Virus record (IMG/VR): IMGVR_UViG_3300033143_001396
Location: 1 to 44,420 of that record
Strand: one strand, 5' to 3'
Length of the DNA: 44,420 nt
DNA from: a virus
The notes under the pieces were generated by a model. That model ran no database searches. It saw only the letters and a list, made by a program, of their open reading frames with translations, and was not told the origin of the DNA. Made by a program: the position numbers and the translations under genes. Of the stretch, positions 1 through 7,117 are shown piece after piece. Every line of letters starts with the position of its first letter. Position 1 is the stretch's first letter.

Positions 1-43
1 CAGAACTTTCAAGAACCTCGGTAGAGGATATTTGGCGTTTCAT
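1..43 (-). CDS. 5' end of a CDS that runs off the window
   Basis: Only the first 14 codons are present (MKRQISSTEVLESS). The start is supported by a purine-rich AGAGAG leader and an AT-rich spacer directly upstream, the same initiation module seen before several other genes here, and by a promoter about 40 bases upstream. Function cannot be inferred from this fragment. Confidence 0.7.
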   Translation of the reverse strand, partial: MKRQISSTEVLESS

Positions 44-81
44 AATATATGTTTTCTCTCTTTTTCAAATTAACAGACTCC

Positions 82-110
82 ATCATATCAACCCAGACTA
101 CGGATGTCAA
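82..110 (-). promoter_or_regulatory. sigma70-type early promoter
   Basis: On the minus strand TTGACA is followed after 17 bases by TATGAT. It fires toward the gene entering the left window edge. Confidence 0.75.
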
Positions 111-138
111 GACATTCTGTTTTGAGATAGAAGATGTT

Positions 139-177
139 GGTCACAAAAGAACACTCTAGGAATATTCTTTTGTGACC
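139..177. other. perfect 13-bp hairpin
   Basis: Arms GGTCACAAAAGAA and its exact complement flank a 13-base loop. It lies just downstream of the odd tRNA cluster. No U-run follows on either strand, so it is more likely a transcript-end or processing structure than a classical intrinsic terminator. Confidence 0.6.
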
Positions 178-224
178 ACACTAGGATAACCTTCCTAATG
201 TGATCTTCATCTATGTTATATTAG

Positions 225-390
225 ATCACGTATAAGGTGATTGCGGATGCCAATTTCGCCACCCCATCACTAATTAAACTTTATTTTACGACCTTCTAAC
301 CAACCTTCTGTTAGAACATCGTCTTTTTTAACTTTCTTAGATACCATTAAATTTAATTAGTGATGGGGGCAGGACTCGAACCTGCATTAA
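225..390 (-). tRNA. candidate circularly permuted tRNA (complete anticodon arm with UAU loop)
   Basis: Read on the minus strand, the 3' part comes first: T-stem GCAGG, loop TTCGAGT, CCTGC, acceptor CCCCATC and A73 (385-361). About 90 bases later comes the 5' part: acceptor GATGGGG, TG, a Leu-type D-arm (GCG/CGC, 11-base loop) and an anticodon arm ATCAC-CTTATAC-GTGAT (268-225). The acceptor strands are fully complementary, and the pairing continues to a 17-bp helix. No other partner for either half is visible nearby, CCA is not encoded, and the variable region would be the junction. The permuted reading is inference from base pairing; an ordinary tRNA gene cannot be drawn here. Confidence 0.4.
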
Positions 391-449
391 TTGTATTTAG
401 ATTGAACTTACAGATCTCGTAATTTACAAATGATTGTTAACGCTAAAGA

Positions 450-543
450 ATTGTCGCATTACCACTATGCCACACCTCACCAAAATATACTATCTCAAAT
501 ATGTTTTGGTTGAGGTGGATGGAATCGAACCATCGTCTACAAT
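450..543 (-). tRNA. candidate circularly permuted tRNA (split in the anticodon loop)
   Basis: The 3' half comes first: ATTGT, AGAC, T-stem GATGG, TTCGATT, CCATC, acceptor CACCTCA, A73 and an encoded CCA (543-507). A 27-base spacer follows, then the 5' half: acceptor TGAGGTG, TG, D-arm GCAT-AGTGGTA-ATGC, G and ACAAT (479-450). The acceptor pairs 7 of 7, and ACAAT pairs 5 of 5 with ATTGT, so a full cloverleaf forms only if the halves are joined at the anticodon loop. CTT lies next to the break on both sides, suggesting a Lys-type anticodon, but the exact joined loop is unclear. Confidence 0.45.
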
Positions 544-605
544 TTAAGCTGGTCTACTACCAGCAAAATCATCTAAATCTTGGATTACCCTTACGTTCTA
601 AAATT

Positions 606-696
606 ATTTCGGACAATACATTAAGTTTGAATCTAATGCCTACACGCCATATGCGCTCTTAGGACTTATTAAAGCTGATGCTAAACTTACCGAAAT
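606..696 (-). other. tRNA-like structured element
   Basis: Outer 7-bp pair ATTTCGG/CCGAAAT encloses about 77 bases holding a T-arm-like hairpin around TTCAAAC and a GCGC/GCGT hairpin. Between this element and the next 3' half lies a GCTGG/CCAGC hairpin with a 7-base loop. No clear D-arm or anticodon. It may be a decayed tRNA. Confidence 0.25.
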
Positions 697-701
697 AGTA
701 T

Positions 702-728
702 GGGAGTCTTTCGACTCCCGAATTTTTT
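702..728 (+). terminator. GC hairpin with U-run on the plus strand
   Basis: GGGAGTC-TTTC-GACTCCC is followed, after GAA, by six T residues on the plus strand. On the minus strand the hairpin directly follows the 731-1474 gene but lacks a U-run, so there it may mark the 3' end of that mRNA or protect it. Confidence 0.5.
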
Positions 729-730
729 AC

Positions 731-1474
731 TTATCCTTTATTAATGAAATCAAGAATTGACTGACCAATGTGACTGTCAACAACATCTACGTTGTTAGCA
801 CGCATACGTGCCTTCTTCACAGCAGTAATCATTGCATCAAAACGTTCAAGACGTTCTGCCTTCTCGAAAGGAGATACCATACCAGACCATTTGGTCAAGG
901 TGTACTTACCAACGTTCACAGTGGTTTCAAGTTGTACAACTTGAGCAGGGTGTTTGTCGGTTGCAGGTGCCGCGGTGCGGAACTCAATATCTTTCTTTGT
1001 CTTGAACTGAATGGTGTCATCAGCCTTGAAGATGTTCTCGCCTTGAGAGGCATCGAGGGTCCAGTTAATGCCTGGTGCCAGTGTAGGAATCGATTCGTAT
1101 AGTTCACGAAGTTTGTTCAACTTCTTTTCCATACCAAGTAGGAAGGTCGCAGGAATATCTTTTCCAAGAGTTACATCACCAACAACAAGGTCTGCCTTTG
1201 CAGTCTGATTGGTAGATTCTTTCTGTAGAACAGCGTCCCAGTATCGAGCGATAGGTTCAACAAGATAATCAAGATTATCGTCAACAGTGGTTGTAAGAGC
1301 AACCTCATCTTCCGTATCAGATACAGACTCGGCTTCATCAAAGTGTTTCAGTCTGCGAACCGAAGCACTGAATAGGTTCTCTTTACCGAATGTACGTGAT
1401 GACTCTGCAACAAGTTTGTTGGTGACCTTCTCTAGGTCGTTCTCTACTGCCAATAGTTCGTGAAGCTTACTCAT
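731..1474 (-). CDS. conserved protein of unknown function (247 aa)
   Basis: A soluble protein with no signal peptide or membrane segment. It resembles a conserved family I have seen in bacteria as well as phages, with the characteristic stretches KLHELLAVE at the N-terminus, DAVLQKE(S)TNQ(T)AKAD near residue 85, PATFLLGMEKKLNKL near 108 and VGKYTLTKWSGM near 188. I cannot name its function. It has its own promoter (1524-1552) and an AGAG-type leader before the ATG, and it is followed by a hairpin, so it looks monocistronic. Confidence 0.85.
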   Translation of the reverse strand: MSKLHELLAVENDLEKVTNKLVAESSRTFGKENLFSASVRRLKHFDEAESVSDTEDEVALTTTVDDNLDYLVEPIARYWDAVLQKESTNQTAKADLVVGDVTLGKDIPATFLLGMEKKLNKLRELYESIPTLAPGINWTLDASQGENIFKADDTIQFKTKKDIEFRTAAPATDKHPAQVVQLETTVNVGKYTLTKWSGMVSPFEKAERLERFDAMITAVKKARMRANNVDVVDSHIGQSILDFINKG

Positions 1475-1523
1475 AATATATTTTTCTCTAAATTAAATGT
1501 TAAATAATAAGTTTGAAGTATCT

Positions 1524-1552
1524 ATCCTATCAAACTATGTTTCGTATGTCAA
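1524..1552 (-). promoter_or_regulatory. sigma70-type early promoter
   Basis: TTGACA, 17-base spacer, TAGGAT on the minus strand, about 50 bases upstream of the 1474 start. It overlaps the last codons of the preceding gene. Confidence 0.7.
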
Positions 1553-1911
1553 GATTTTTTCTGAGAGTCTCCAAAAACAAGTTGGTCGTCACTCATAATC
1601 TGTTCAATGGTAGCGCCATCATAGTCGTCTGTGTATGGTTTGAATCCTTTTCCGTTGTTATTAGAATCAAAAAGGCCAAAGATGTTGTTCAACTCTTTAG
1701 CAATATCTTCTAATTCGGGAACTTTCCGTTCGACACCAAATATCTCAGTTTCCAATATACATTCATTTTGTTTTGAAATCAAAGCATCCATAGGAGTCTT
1801 TCCTGTTGGTATACCATTCTTATCAATGAATGTTACAGCACTCAATCCTCTAAGTCCCTTTTCGTTAATCTCTTTATTCATGTACTTGATGAATTTGTCA
1901 ATCTCGCTCAT
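1549..1911 (-). CDS. hypothetical protein (120 aa)
   Basis: Start MSEIDKFIKYMNKE is chosen because AAAGGAAT lies at Shine-Dalgarno distance. The ATG overlaps the stop of the upstream membrane gene (ATGA), implying translational coupling. Acidic, soluble, no motif recognised. Confidence 0.75.
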   Translation of the reverse strand: MSEIDKFIKYMNKEINEKGLRGLSAVTFIDKNGIPTGKTPMDALISKQNECILETEIFGVERKVPELEDIAKELNNIFGLFDSNNNGKGFKPYTDDYDGATIEQIMSDDQLVFGDSQKKS

Positions 1912-2204
1912 AATGATTCCTTTAATAATAAAATTTTCTCTTTGTTGCATTGTTTTCGTATTGAATTATACTCGGCATTTGTCAACTTGTCTCCGGAGGA
2001 AATCATTTCAGACAATACCGGTTTCAAACTAGGACAATCTGCCTTAGCCCTGTCAATGATATATTCGTATGATGCAACATTTACTTCTTTTGATCTTTGG
2101 TTCTCGACTATAGCTGCGGTGACTTGCCATAAAACAATCATCACAACAATGAGAACCAAAGTGGGCCATGTAGCATCAAAGAACATCTTTAATTTTCTTA
2201 TCAT
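1908..2204 (-). CDS. small single-pass membrane protein (98 aa)
   Basis: A basic N-terminus (MIRKLK) is followed by one hydrophobic segment at about residues 13-33. The remaining 65 residues carry two cysteines and probably lie in the periplasm. No family recognised. It overlaps its downstream neighbour by 4 bases, in an operon of small genes. Confidence 0.75.
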   Translation of the reverse strand: MIRKLKMFFDATWPTLVLIVVMIVLWQVTAAIVENQRSKEVNVASYEYIIDRAKADCPSLKPVLSEMISSGDKLTNAEYNSIRKQCNKEKILLLKESL

Positions 2205-2398
2205 TTTTGTAATCCTCCATAATAAATTGTACTAGACATCACTCTATAATTAAACTCAGTCCGACCAATAGGTTCGTTAAAGTCTTTTGGACCATAGGTA
2301 TTATAAAGGTCTCCTCCGCGCCAACCGTCTGGGTCCATTATGATAATGCCTCGTTCAGTTGCCCATTCGGTTGGTGTCTTTAGTTCTTCATCGGTCAT
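2201..2398 (-). CDS. hypothetical protein (65 aa)
   Basis: Start MTDEELKTPTEW is preferred over an ATG 12 bases upstream because GGAG lies 6 bases before it. The GGAG is inside the last codons of the HNH gene, so the two are probably coupled. No motif recognised. Confidence 0.7.
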   Translation of the reverse strand: MTDEELKTPTEWATERGIIIMDPDGWRGGDLYNTYGPKDFNEPIGRTEFNYRVMSSTIYYGGLQK

Positions 2399-2399
2399 T

Positions 2400-2681
2400 C
2401 TATTCTCCATGATACTGCCATAGAACAGCGTTACAATAGTTGTGTACTGCGCCGATTGTCATGCCGGTACGGTGGTCATGATGTAGGTGCACCGGCCATT
2501 TAAAGAACCCAGTTGGGAATAGTTTTCTATTCACCGGCATATCAGTTATCTTTTTAGGCGGATGACCACCAAGAGGCGAACCACAGTGACAACAGTTGCC
2601 ATCTTGTATCTTCGCATACTCTTCGCGTATAAGACGCCTTTGGTATTGAGGCACCTCGTTGTAATTAACAGGTAATTTCAT
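2400..2681 (-). CDS. small HNH-type nuclease-like protein (93 aa)
   Basis: Contains a zinc-knuckle pair CCHC at residues 30-33 and a core HLHHDHRTGMTIGAVH, then NYCNAVLWQYHG at the C-terminus. This is the pattern of a compact HNH/endonuclease VII-like family common in phages and bacteria; HHDH would supply metal-binding and catalytic histidines. It sits in an operon of small accessory genes. Whether it is a homing, packaging or defence-related nuclease cannot be told from context. Confidence 0.75.
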   Translation of the reverse strand: MKLPVNYNEVPQYQRRLIREEYAKIQDGNCCHCGSPLGGHPPKKITDMPVNRKLFPTGFFKWPVHLHHDHRTGMTIGAVHNYCNAVLWQYHGE

Positions 2682-2692
2682 TGTTCGTTCCG

Positions 2693-3127
2693 TTAAATGT
2701 GTTTGTCCATTTTCCCAAAGAACTTTTCCACATCAAGATATTTGTTCAAATTTGGAACATAGAATTGTTTCTCTTTGTCCCTAAAATCCAAATATTCTGA
2801 GTATGCAACAACATCAATGAGATTTGTTCTTCTGTTGTCCATCATCATTGGATTCCATACCGAAATCTTTTTGATACGTGTGTTGATAAATTTATTATCT
2901 TGTAACGCATCAATAGATTTAAGATACTCTTCGCATCCTTCTTGAATTATCCATAGACCATTCTGTATCTTTGGTTCAAGACCATTCCAGAAGAGATCTA
3001 CAGAGAACTTGTTTGTGGTGTCTCCACATATAATGCCTTCATCCGCTTTACTAAAAACAGTTCCAATAGCACTAAAGTAGTCATTTCTACAAAATTCTAT
3101 TCTATTGATTCTCGCATCTAGTTTCAT
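2693..3127 (-). CDS. hypothetical protein (144 aa)
   Basis: Soluble protein with no recognised domain and scattered cysteines. The start overlaps the stop of the upstream membrane gene (ATGA). Confidence 0.75.
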   Translation of the reverse strand: MKLDARINRIEFCRNDYFSAIGTVFSKADEGIICGDTTNKFSVDLFWNGLEPKIQNGLWIIQEGCEEYLKSIDALQDNKFINTRIKKISVWNPMMMDNRRTNLIDVVAYSEYLDFRDKEKQFYVPNLNKYLDVEKFFGKMDKHI

Positions 3128-3321
3128 TCTTCAAAAACCTTCGCTCCGAATACAGGCACACAATGTTTGTCTCTTGGTAATGATTTTTCACATTCTACAA
3201 TAGACTGATTTGTTTGTGTGCCATATTCATATACAGGCGTTTTTTTCATTATCCACATTCCAAAAAACATTGAAATGATAACCGCCCAGACAAAAGCGAG
3301 AAGGATTCCATTGTTGTTCAT
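3124..3321 (-). CDS. small membrane protein (65 aa)
   Basis: Start MNNNGILLAF is preferred because GGAG lies 6 bases upstream, inside the RNA ligase gene end. One transmembrane segment at about residues 5-25 is followed by a short domain with two cysteines, probably periplasmic. Unknown function. Confidence 0.7.
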   Translation of the reverse strand: MNNNGILLAFVWAVIISMFFGMWIMKKTPVYEYGTQTNQSIVECEKSLPRDKHCVPVFGAKVFEE

Positions 3322-4421
3322 TGTACTCTCCAATTAACATCTTTAAAAATAAACTCACGGTTCTTAAACACGAAAGTCTTGTAGTTAACATCTTTGCCTA
3401 ACCACTTCTGCATCACCAAGGAGAACACATCAGACATATCCTTTTGACCTTTGATAGCAAAGTCCTTACGTTCAAGTTCTTTGTTGTTCTCTACGAACTC
3501 TTCCACTCTAGCAACAATATGATTGTACTTGTGGAATACCATTTCTTCAAAGTCGTCAATGATCTTGATAGTCAATGGGTCATCATGGAACAATGAACGT
3601 AGGTCATCAGAACCTTCCTCAAGAACACAACCAAGAAGTCTCTTTGGATGATTCACATCGTCCTTAGCATGATGCAACTCAACGTAACGGTCAGTCTTGC
3701 ACTTCACCTTGTGTTGTGACACAGGATGTTGGAATACAAAACCTTCGATAACAGTACCATCTTCGCCTTTCATAGCGGCAACATCTTCCATCTTGATATC
3801 TGTTTCGTATTTTACCCAATACTTTTTTAGACTAGGAGATGGATCTCTCAAATATTTCGCCGGCATGTAATCGCCATATTTTCGATTACGCACATTCAAG
3901 ATAACAAGTTTTGTTTCTGGATAAAGAATGACGATACGGTTATTAGGAGATACAATCTCCATATTAATGGTGTAACCTTCTTCTTCAATCTCTAATAAGA
4001 TAGCTTTGAATTTTGGTTGTGTGTTTAACCAAATCTCAGCAAGATGTACTTGGTCAGAGTGTAGAGAACCTTTAGTCTTCAATCGAAGATTTCCTTTAAC
4101 GTCAAGATAGGTAGAGATAAGAGAGCCATCCTCTTTAACCATAATCTCGGTGTATTCGTCCCAGTTAGTCTCTTCATGTTCAGGCCATTGATTGCACTCA
4201 CCATGATTCCAAAACTTTTCCATCGGGCGAGATACAATCTCTCCGTCACGGAACATAATACCACGCGCCTCTATTGCGCCTGGTTCTTGGAAGTCGGTGT
4301 ATGATGCAAGACGATACAAAAAGATTTCGTATGTCGAACCATCATCACCAGATTGGGTGGACTTGTAGAACGCCTCGTTGTTTTCAACAAGGTCGTTTAA
4401 ATTTTCGTATAACGTTTTCAT
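3318..4421 (-). CDS. rnlA: T4 Rnl1-type RNA ligase
   Basis: ATP-dependent RNA ligase that seals 3'-OH/5'-phosphate RNA ends; in T4 it repairs tRNA-Lys cut by the PrrC anticodon nuclease. The nucleotidyltransferase motif I KEDGS puts the adenylated lysine at about residue 96, close to K99 of T4. Preceding RGIMF and SRPMEKF, the motif NMEIVSPNNRIV and the late KVKCK block all match the T4 family, and the length (367 aa) is close to T4's 374. No polynucleotide kinase gene is seen in this window. Its start overlaps a 57-aa gene. Confidence 0.92.
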   Translation of the reverse strand: MKTLYENLNDLVENNEAFYKSTQSGDDGSTYEIFLYRLASYTDFQEPGAIEARGIMFRDGEIVSRPMEKFWNHGECNQWPEHEETNWDEYTEIMVKEDGSLISTYLDVKGNLRLKTKGSLHSDQVHLAEIWLNTQPKFKAILLEIEEEGYTINMEIVSPNNRIVILYPETKLVILNVRNRKYGDYMPAKYLRDPSPSLKKYWVKYETDIKMEDVAAMKGEDGTVIEGFVFQHPVSQHKVKCKTDRYVELHHAKDDVNHPKRLLGCVLEEGSDDLRSLFHDDPLTIKIIDDFEEMVFHKYNHIVARVEEFVENNKELERKDFAIKGQKDMSDVFSLVMQKWLGKDVNYKTFVFKNREFIFKDVNWRVQ

Positions 4422-4591
4422 AGGTCCCTCTCAAGTACCTCTAATCTCTTCTCTACTAACCAGAACGAATCCCAGTCAAGCAATTTTGCCTTCTGTGCCA
4501 GAACTATATAGTTCAATGCTACATCACATTGTTCTTTTGTGATACAACTATCAACAACAGCAAGACATCTAATATATACCGATTGAGTCAT
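4418..4591 (-). CDS. hypothetical protein (57 aa)
   Basis: An intact frame from MTQSVYIRCLAVVDS fills the gap between its neighbours. Its ATG overlaps the upstream stop (TAATG) and its stop overlaps the RNA ligase start (ATGA), strong signs of a real coupled gene. Helical, no motif recognised. Confidence 0.7.
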   Translation of the reverse strand: MTQSVYIRCLAVVDSCITKEQCDVALNYIVLAQKAKLLDWDSFWLVEKRLEVLERDL

Positions 4592-4830
4592 TATTCTAAT
4601 ACCACCGGGAATTTTTTATGAGTCAACATATACATAGGATAACTGATATGTTCAAGTTTCATAACAATATCATTATCATCATAACCAAGATTTTCCATCA
4701 TGGCATACAGGTCGATTCGTGCCTTCTCAAGGTCTTTCAACAATCGAACAGGTACACAAACCTCTGTATTCCCATCCGTTCCATCAGTATAATCTTCTAC
4801 GCCATTAAGTGTTTTTGATACGTAGCTCAT
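4591..4830 (-). CDS. hypothetical protein (79 aa)
   Basis: Small acidic protein, no recognised domain. Overlaps both neighbours by 1-4 bases, so it belongs to the operon running from the lipoprotein gene to the RNA ligase. Confidence 0.75.
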   Translation of the reverse strand: MSYVSKTLNGVEDYTDGTDGNTEVCVPVRLLKDLEKARIDLYAMMENLGYDDNDIVMKLEHISYPMYMLTHKKFPVVLE

Positions 4831-5099
4831 CGTGTGACTCGGATGCTGGTGCTGGTCATCATTGCAATACCCAGCCAGAAACCGAAGTCATACCAACCGC
4901 CATTGTTATAGATTGCGTAGACCGCGATTGAATCCCAGAACAGTGAACCGAACCAAGCGAATCCAAATGTGACTCCGTGCCATAGTCCATACCAGAATCC
5001 TACAGGTTCCATTGTTGCAGCGCCAGCGAATGTTACGGTGTCTGCACAACCTGTCATTAGTAATAGTGCGCCCACTAGGGCAAGAATTTTGAATTTCAT
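4827..5099 (-). CDS. small lipoprotein (90 aa)
   Basis: An N-terminal signal ends in the lipobox LMTGC (Cys18), predicting lipidation and export. The mature part has hydrophobic aromatic segments and the stretch NNGGWYDFGFWLG, which resembles small bacterial envelope proteins of unknown role. It is the first gene after promoter 5132-5159. A superinfection-exclusion or envelope function is possible but not shown. Confidence 0.8.
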   Translation of the reverse strand: MKFKILALVGALLLMTGCADTVTFAGAATMEPVGFWYGLWHGVTFGFAWFGSLFWDSIAVYAIYNNGGWYDFGFWLGIAMMTSTSIRVTR

Positions 5100-5131
5100 A
5101 ATCTCTCTCTGTTTATTAGTCGATATACACC

Positions 5132-5159
5132 ATTATACAGGTATCATTGGGAGAGTCAA
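5132..5159 (-). promoter_or_regulatory. sigma70-type early promoter
   Basis: TTGACT, 16 bases, TATAAT followed by GG on the minus strand, upstream of the lipoprotein operon. Confidence 0.75.
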
Positions 5160-5194
5160 GAGTTTACGTAAGTGGTTGATTTTGCATAGTATTT

Positions 5195-5995
5195 CTATGC
5201 AAACAAGTCTTCCAGTGAACCTTCTTTTGTCTGATTTATGTTCTTGAGGTTGTATTTTGCGTCTTCAAACGTGAACGGCGGTTGGTCAATCTGAATCTTA
5301 GGTCGTTCTGTCTTGTCGAACCATGCTAGATCCTTCTCTTTAGGATAGTTCAATCCCCAAGTCATAGTAGAACCACGTTTCATCAGCTTCTTCGCCTTCT
5401 TATTCAGAGGCCAAATATATCTGAACATATAACCCTCAATGAACTTGATGTTTTTGGACTTCATAAAGGGTCTGGTCATCCAGAACAACTTCTCTTTGCC
5501 TTCAAAGATAGCGTTCTCTTTGAGTAATCCCTTTGTGCTTCTTGGATGCAACTTCTCGCCATTCTCCATCATATAGACTTGAGTGAGATATTTTTCACCA
5601 AAGTAGGCATTAGAGGCCTGATAGACATAACCTACCTTGCCCATGATTCCATCCGCCATGGTGTATAGGAATAACTTCTCTGGATATTCTTTCTTCAACC
5701 ACTTGATGGTCTGAGAGACCATCTGCGATTCACTATTGCGCGGCATATCATCATCCATGCACATCTTGCCGATTTCAAAATAAGATTCTGTGCCCAATCC
5801 GGGAAACATCTTATTGATAGTCTGTCGTGGTTGAGTTCCCCATCCTAAGGTAAGGACACCAACAAGTTCATCTTCAAGATAGAAACCAAGAAAATGTTTT
5901 GTGATTGAGGGGAATACAGGAGAATAGTGGTACTTCTGCACAAACTCCATGGCCTTCCATTTAGGAAGGTCACGAATTAAGAAGTTATACTTCAC
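5195..5995 (-). CDS. Mom-like GNAT-fold DNA modification protein
   Basis: Resembles the phage Mu Mom family, which modifies adenines in phage DNA to a methylcarbamoyl form and so blocks restriction. The 266-aa protein shows the GNAT-like strand pattern HFLGFYLEDELVGVLTLGWG (about residues 35-54) and the family stretches EFVQKYHYSP and EIGKMCMDDD. No com-like translational activator is evident beside it. Its start overlaps the preceding WYL_2-like gene by 4 bases. Family assignment is from motif memory; substrate is inferred. Confidence 0.75.
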   Translation of the reverse strand: MKYNFLIRDLPKWKAMEFVQKYHYSPVFPSITKHFLGFYLEDELVGVLTLGWGTQPRQTINKMFPGLGTESYFEIGKMCMDDDMPRNSESQMVSQTIKWLKKEYPEKLFLYTMADGIMGKVGYVYQASNAYFGEKYLTQVYMMENGEKLHPRSTKGLLKENAIFEGKEKLFWMTRPFMKSKNIKFIEGYMFRYIWPLNKKAKKLMKRGSTMTWGLNYPKEKDLAWFDKTERPKIQIDQPPFTFEDAKYNLKNINQTKEGSLEDLFA

Positions 5996-6276
5996 TCTTT
6001 ATTCGCGAACTCTTCGTATGCTTTGATGAAACGTGGGTCATTTCCGTCTGCCATTTCATATGAAATGATGTTATCATTCAACATCGAACGGAATCCATCT
6101 GCGACCAAGTCATACGCGACTGTTACATCTGGGTTTGGTTTTCTGTCTGTGCCTTCTTTCTTCTCAGGCAGCAAGTCAGAGTTTAGTGTACAGAACATTT
6201 CACGTTCATCGCCGTTCTTCTTAACGAATACGGCACGCACTGGTCCTTCGACCAACATCTCTTTCAATGATTTCAT
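5992..6276 (-). CDS. SH3-barrel WYL_2-like protein with a capsid-targeting-like N-terminus
   Basis: The 94-aa protein contains VRAVFVKKNGDEREMFCTLN (residues 13-32), typical of the phage WYL_2 Sm/SH3-like barrel family of unknown function. It begins MKSLKEMLVEG, which resembles the T4 capsid-targeting peptide with a possible protease cut after VE. First gene after promoter 6321-6349. Confidence 0.7.
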   Translation of the reverse strand: MKSLKEMLVEGPVRAVFVKKNGDEREMFCTLNSDLLPEKKEGTDRKPNPDVTVAYDLVADGFRSMLNDNIISYEMADGNDPRFIKAYEEFANKE

Positions 6277-6320
6277 AATCTTTCTCCAAGTTCATAATAT
6301 AATGTATTTCATCAACGACC

Positions 6321-6349
6321 ATTATCACATATCATGGCACTTTTGTCAA
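6321..6349 (-). promoter_or_regulatory. sigma70-type early promoter
   Basis: TTGACA, 17 bases, GATAAT followed by GG on the minus strand, directly after a terminator and ahead of the WYL_2/Mom gene pair. Confidence 0.75.
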
Positions 6350-6353
6350 GACA

Positions 6354-6378
6354 ATAAAAAAGGGACCGAAGTCCCTTT
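6354..6378 (-). terminator. intrinsic terminator
   Basis: On the minus strand AAAGGGAC-TTCG-GTCCCTTT is followed by a run of T. It ends transcription of the 6.4-7.5 kb genes. Confidence 0.85.
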
Positions 6379-6398
6379 CTAAGTTATTGATTTACTTA

Positions 6399-6866
6399 TT
6401 AAAAATAAGCTTTATCGATTGCTGCGTAGTCATTGAACTTCATTGCCTCAGCAATATCTGCATCATCAACAGTCCTATTAGACATTTGGCTAGCAAGTCG
6501 CGCATACTTGGCACCTTTAAGACGCATTTTCTTAATCTTGTTCATTCTCGATGGAACACCTTTTTGAACAACCGCTGGAGCAGGTTCTTCTGTCTTTTCA
6601 TTTGGAGCGCCGGTTTCGGTGGTTGTATCCTCGGTGATGTCTTCTTCCGTTTTAACCTCTTCGTCAACAGGTGTTGCAACTTCCGGTCCATCTGTTAAAT
6701 CAGTATCTTCTGTTATTGGGTCTTCATCTTGAGTTTCTTCTACAGCAGTCTCTTCAACTACTGGAGTTTCTTCTACAACAGTCTCTTCAACCACTGGAGT
6801 CTCTACAACTTCTTTCTTAACGGCAGCCTTAGTTGCCGATTTCTTTGTGCTTTTTCTTGCTGCCAT
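6399..6866 (-). CDS. acidic low-complexity protein (155 aa)
   Basis: A basic N-terminus (KSTKKSATKAAVKK) leads into about 75 residues of imperfect VVEETPVVEE-type repeats rich in Glu, Thr and Val. A basic segment near residue 108 (PSRMNKIKKMRLKGAKYA) and a helical tail close the protein. The acidic repeats look like a flexible linker or a DNA-mimic tract, but no family is recognised. It follows an 82-aa gene with a similar KKRSTK N-terminus and ends at the 6354-6378 terminator. Confidence 0.8.
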   Translation of the reverse strand: MAARKSTKKSATKAAVKKEVVETPVVEETVVEETPVVEETAVEETQDEDPITEDTDLTDGPEVATPVDEEVKTEEDITEDTTTETGAPNEKTEEPAPAVVQKGVPSRMNKIKKMRLKGAKYARLASQMSNRTVDDADIAEAMKFNDYAAIDKAYF

Positions 6867-6867
6867 T

Positions 6868-7116
6868 TTACTTTCCTATATGTGTTTTAATTTCAGTCTC
6901 AAAATAGTTGTTGACGAACTCTACGTTTGTCTTTCCTATCTTGCCGATTAATCTATTTATGTCGCCAGTATATTTATATATAGCGGACATACGTTGGATA
7001 TACTTAGGTAGAGAGTATCTTAATTCTTCTGCCTGCTTTACCAATTTGTGTACTTCTACAAGATGTGCATCAGGTAGAGACTCTACTTTGGTACTTCTTT
7101 TCTTTCTTGCAACCAT
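6868..7116 (-). CDS. hypothetical basic protein (82 aa)
   Basis: Basic, mostly helical protein starting MVARKKRSTK. Packed one base from its neighbours between the endolysin and the acidic repeat protein, suggesting shared late expression. A CATAAATA-like site lies inside it near 6951. Confidence 0.7.
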   Translation of the reverse strand: MVARKKRSTKVESLPDAHLVEVHKLVKQAEELRYSLPKYIQRMSAIYKYTGDINRLIGKIGKTNVEFVNNYFETEIKTHIGK

Positions 7117-7117
7117 T

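Noticed and set aside
139-177. Intrinsic terminator
   Set aside because: The hairpin is perfect, but neither strand has a U-run after it, so I list it only as a hairpin.
140-700. A permuted (two-piece) tmRNA as the explanation for the split tRNA halves
   Set aside because: Both 5' halves have a proper D-stem, and no tag frame ending in an ALAA-like peptide is found. Two separate acceptor pairs are present, which fits tRNAs better than one tmRNA.
770-1102. Plus-strand 110-codon frame
   Set aside because: It is antisense to the conserved 731-1474 gene, has no ribosome site and resembles no family.
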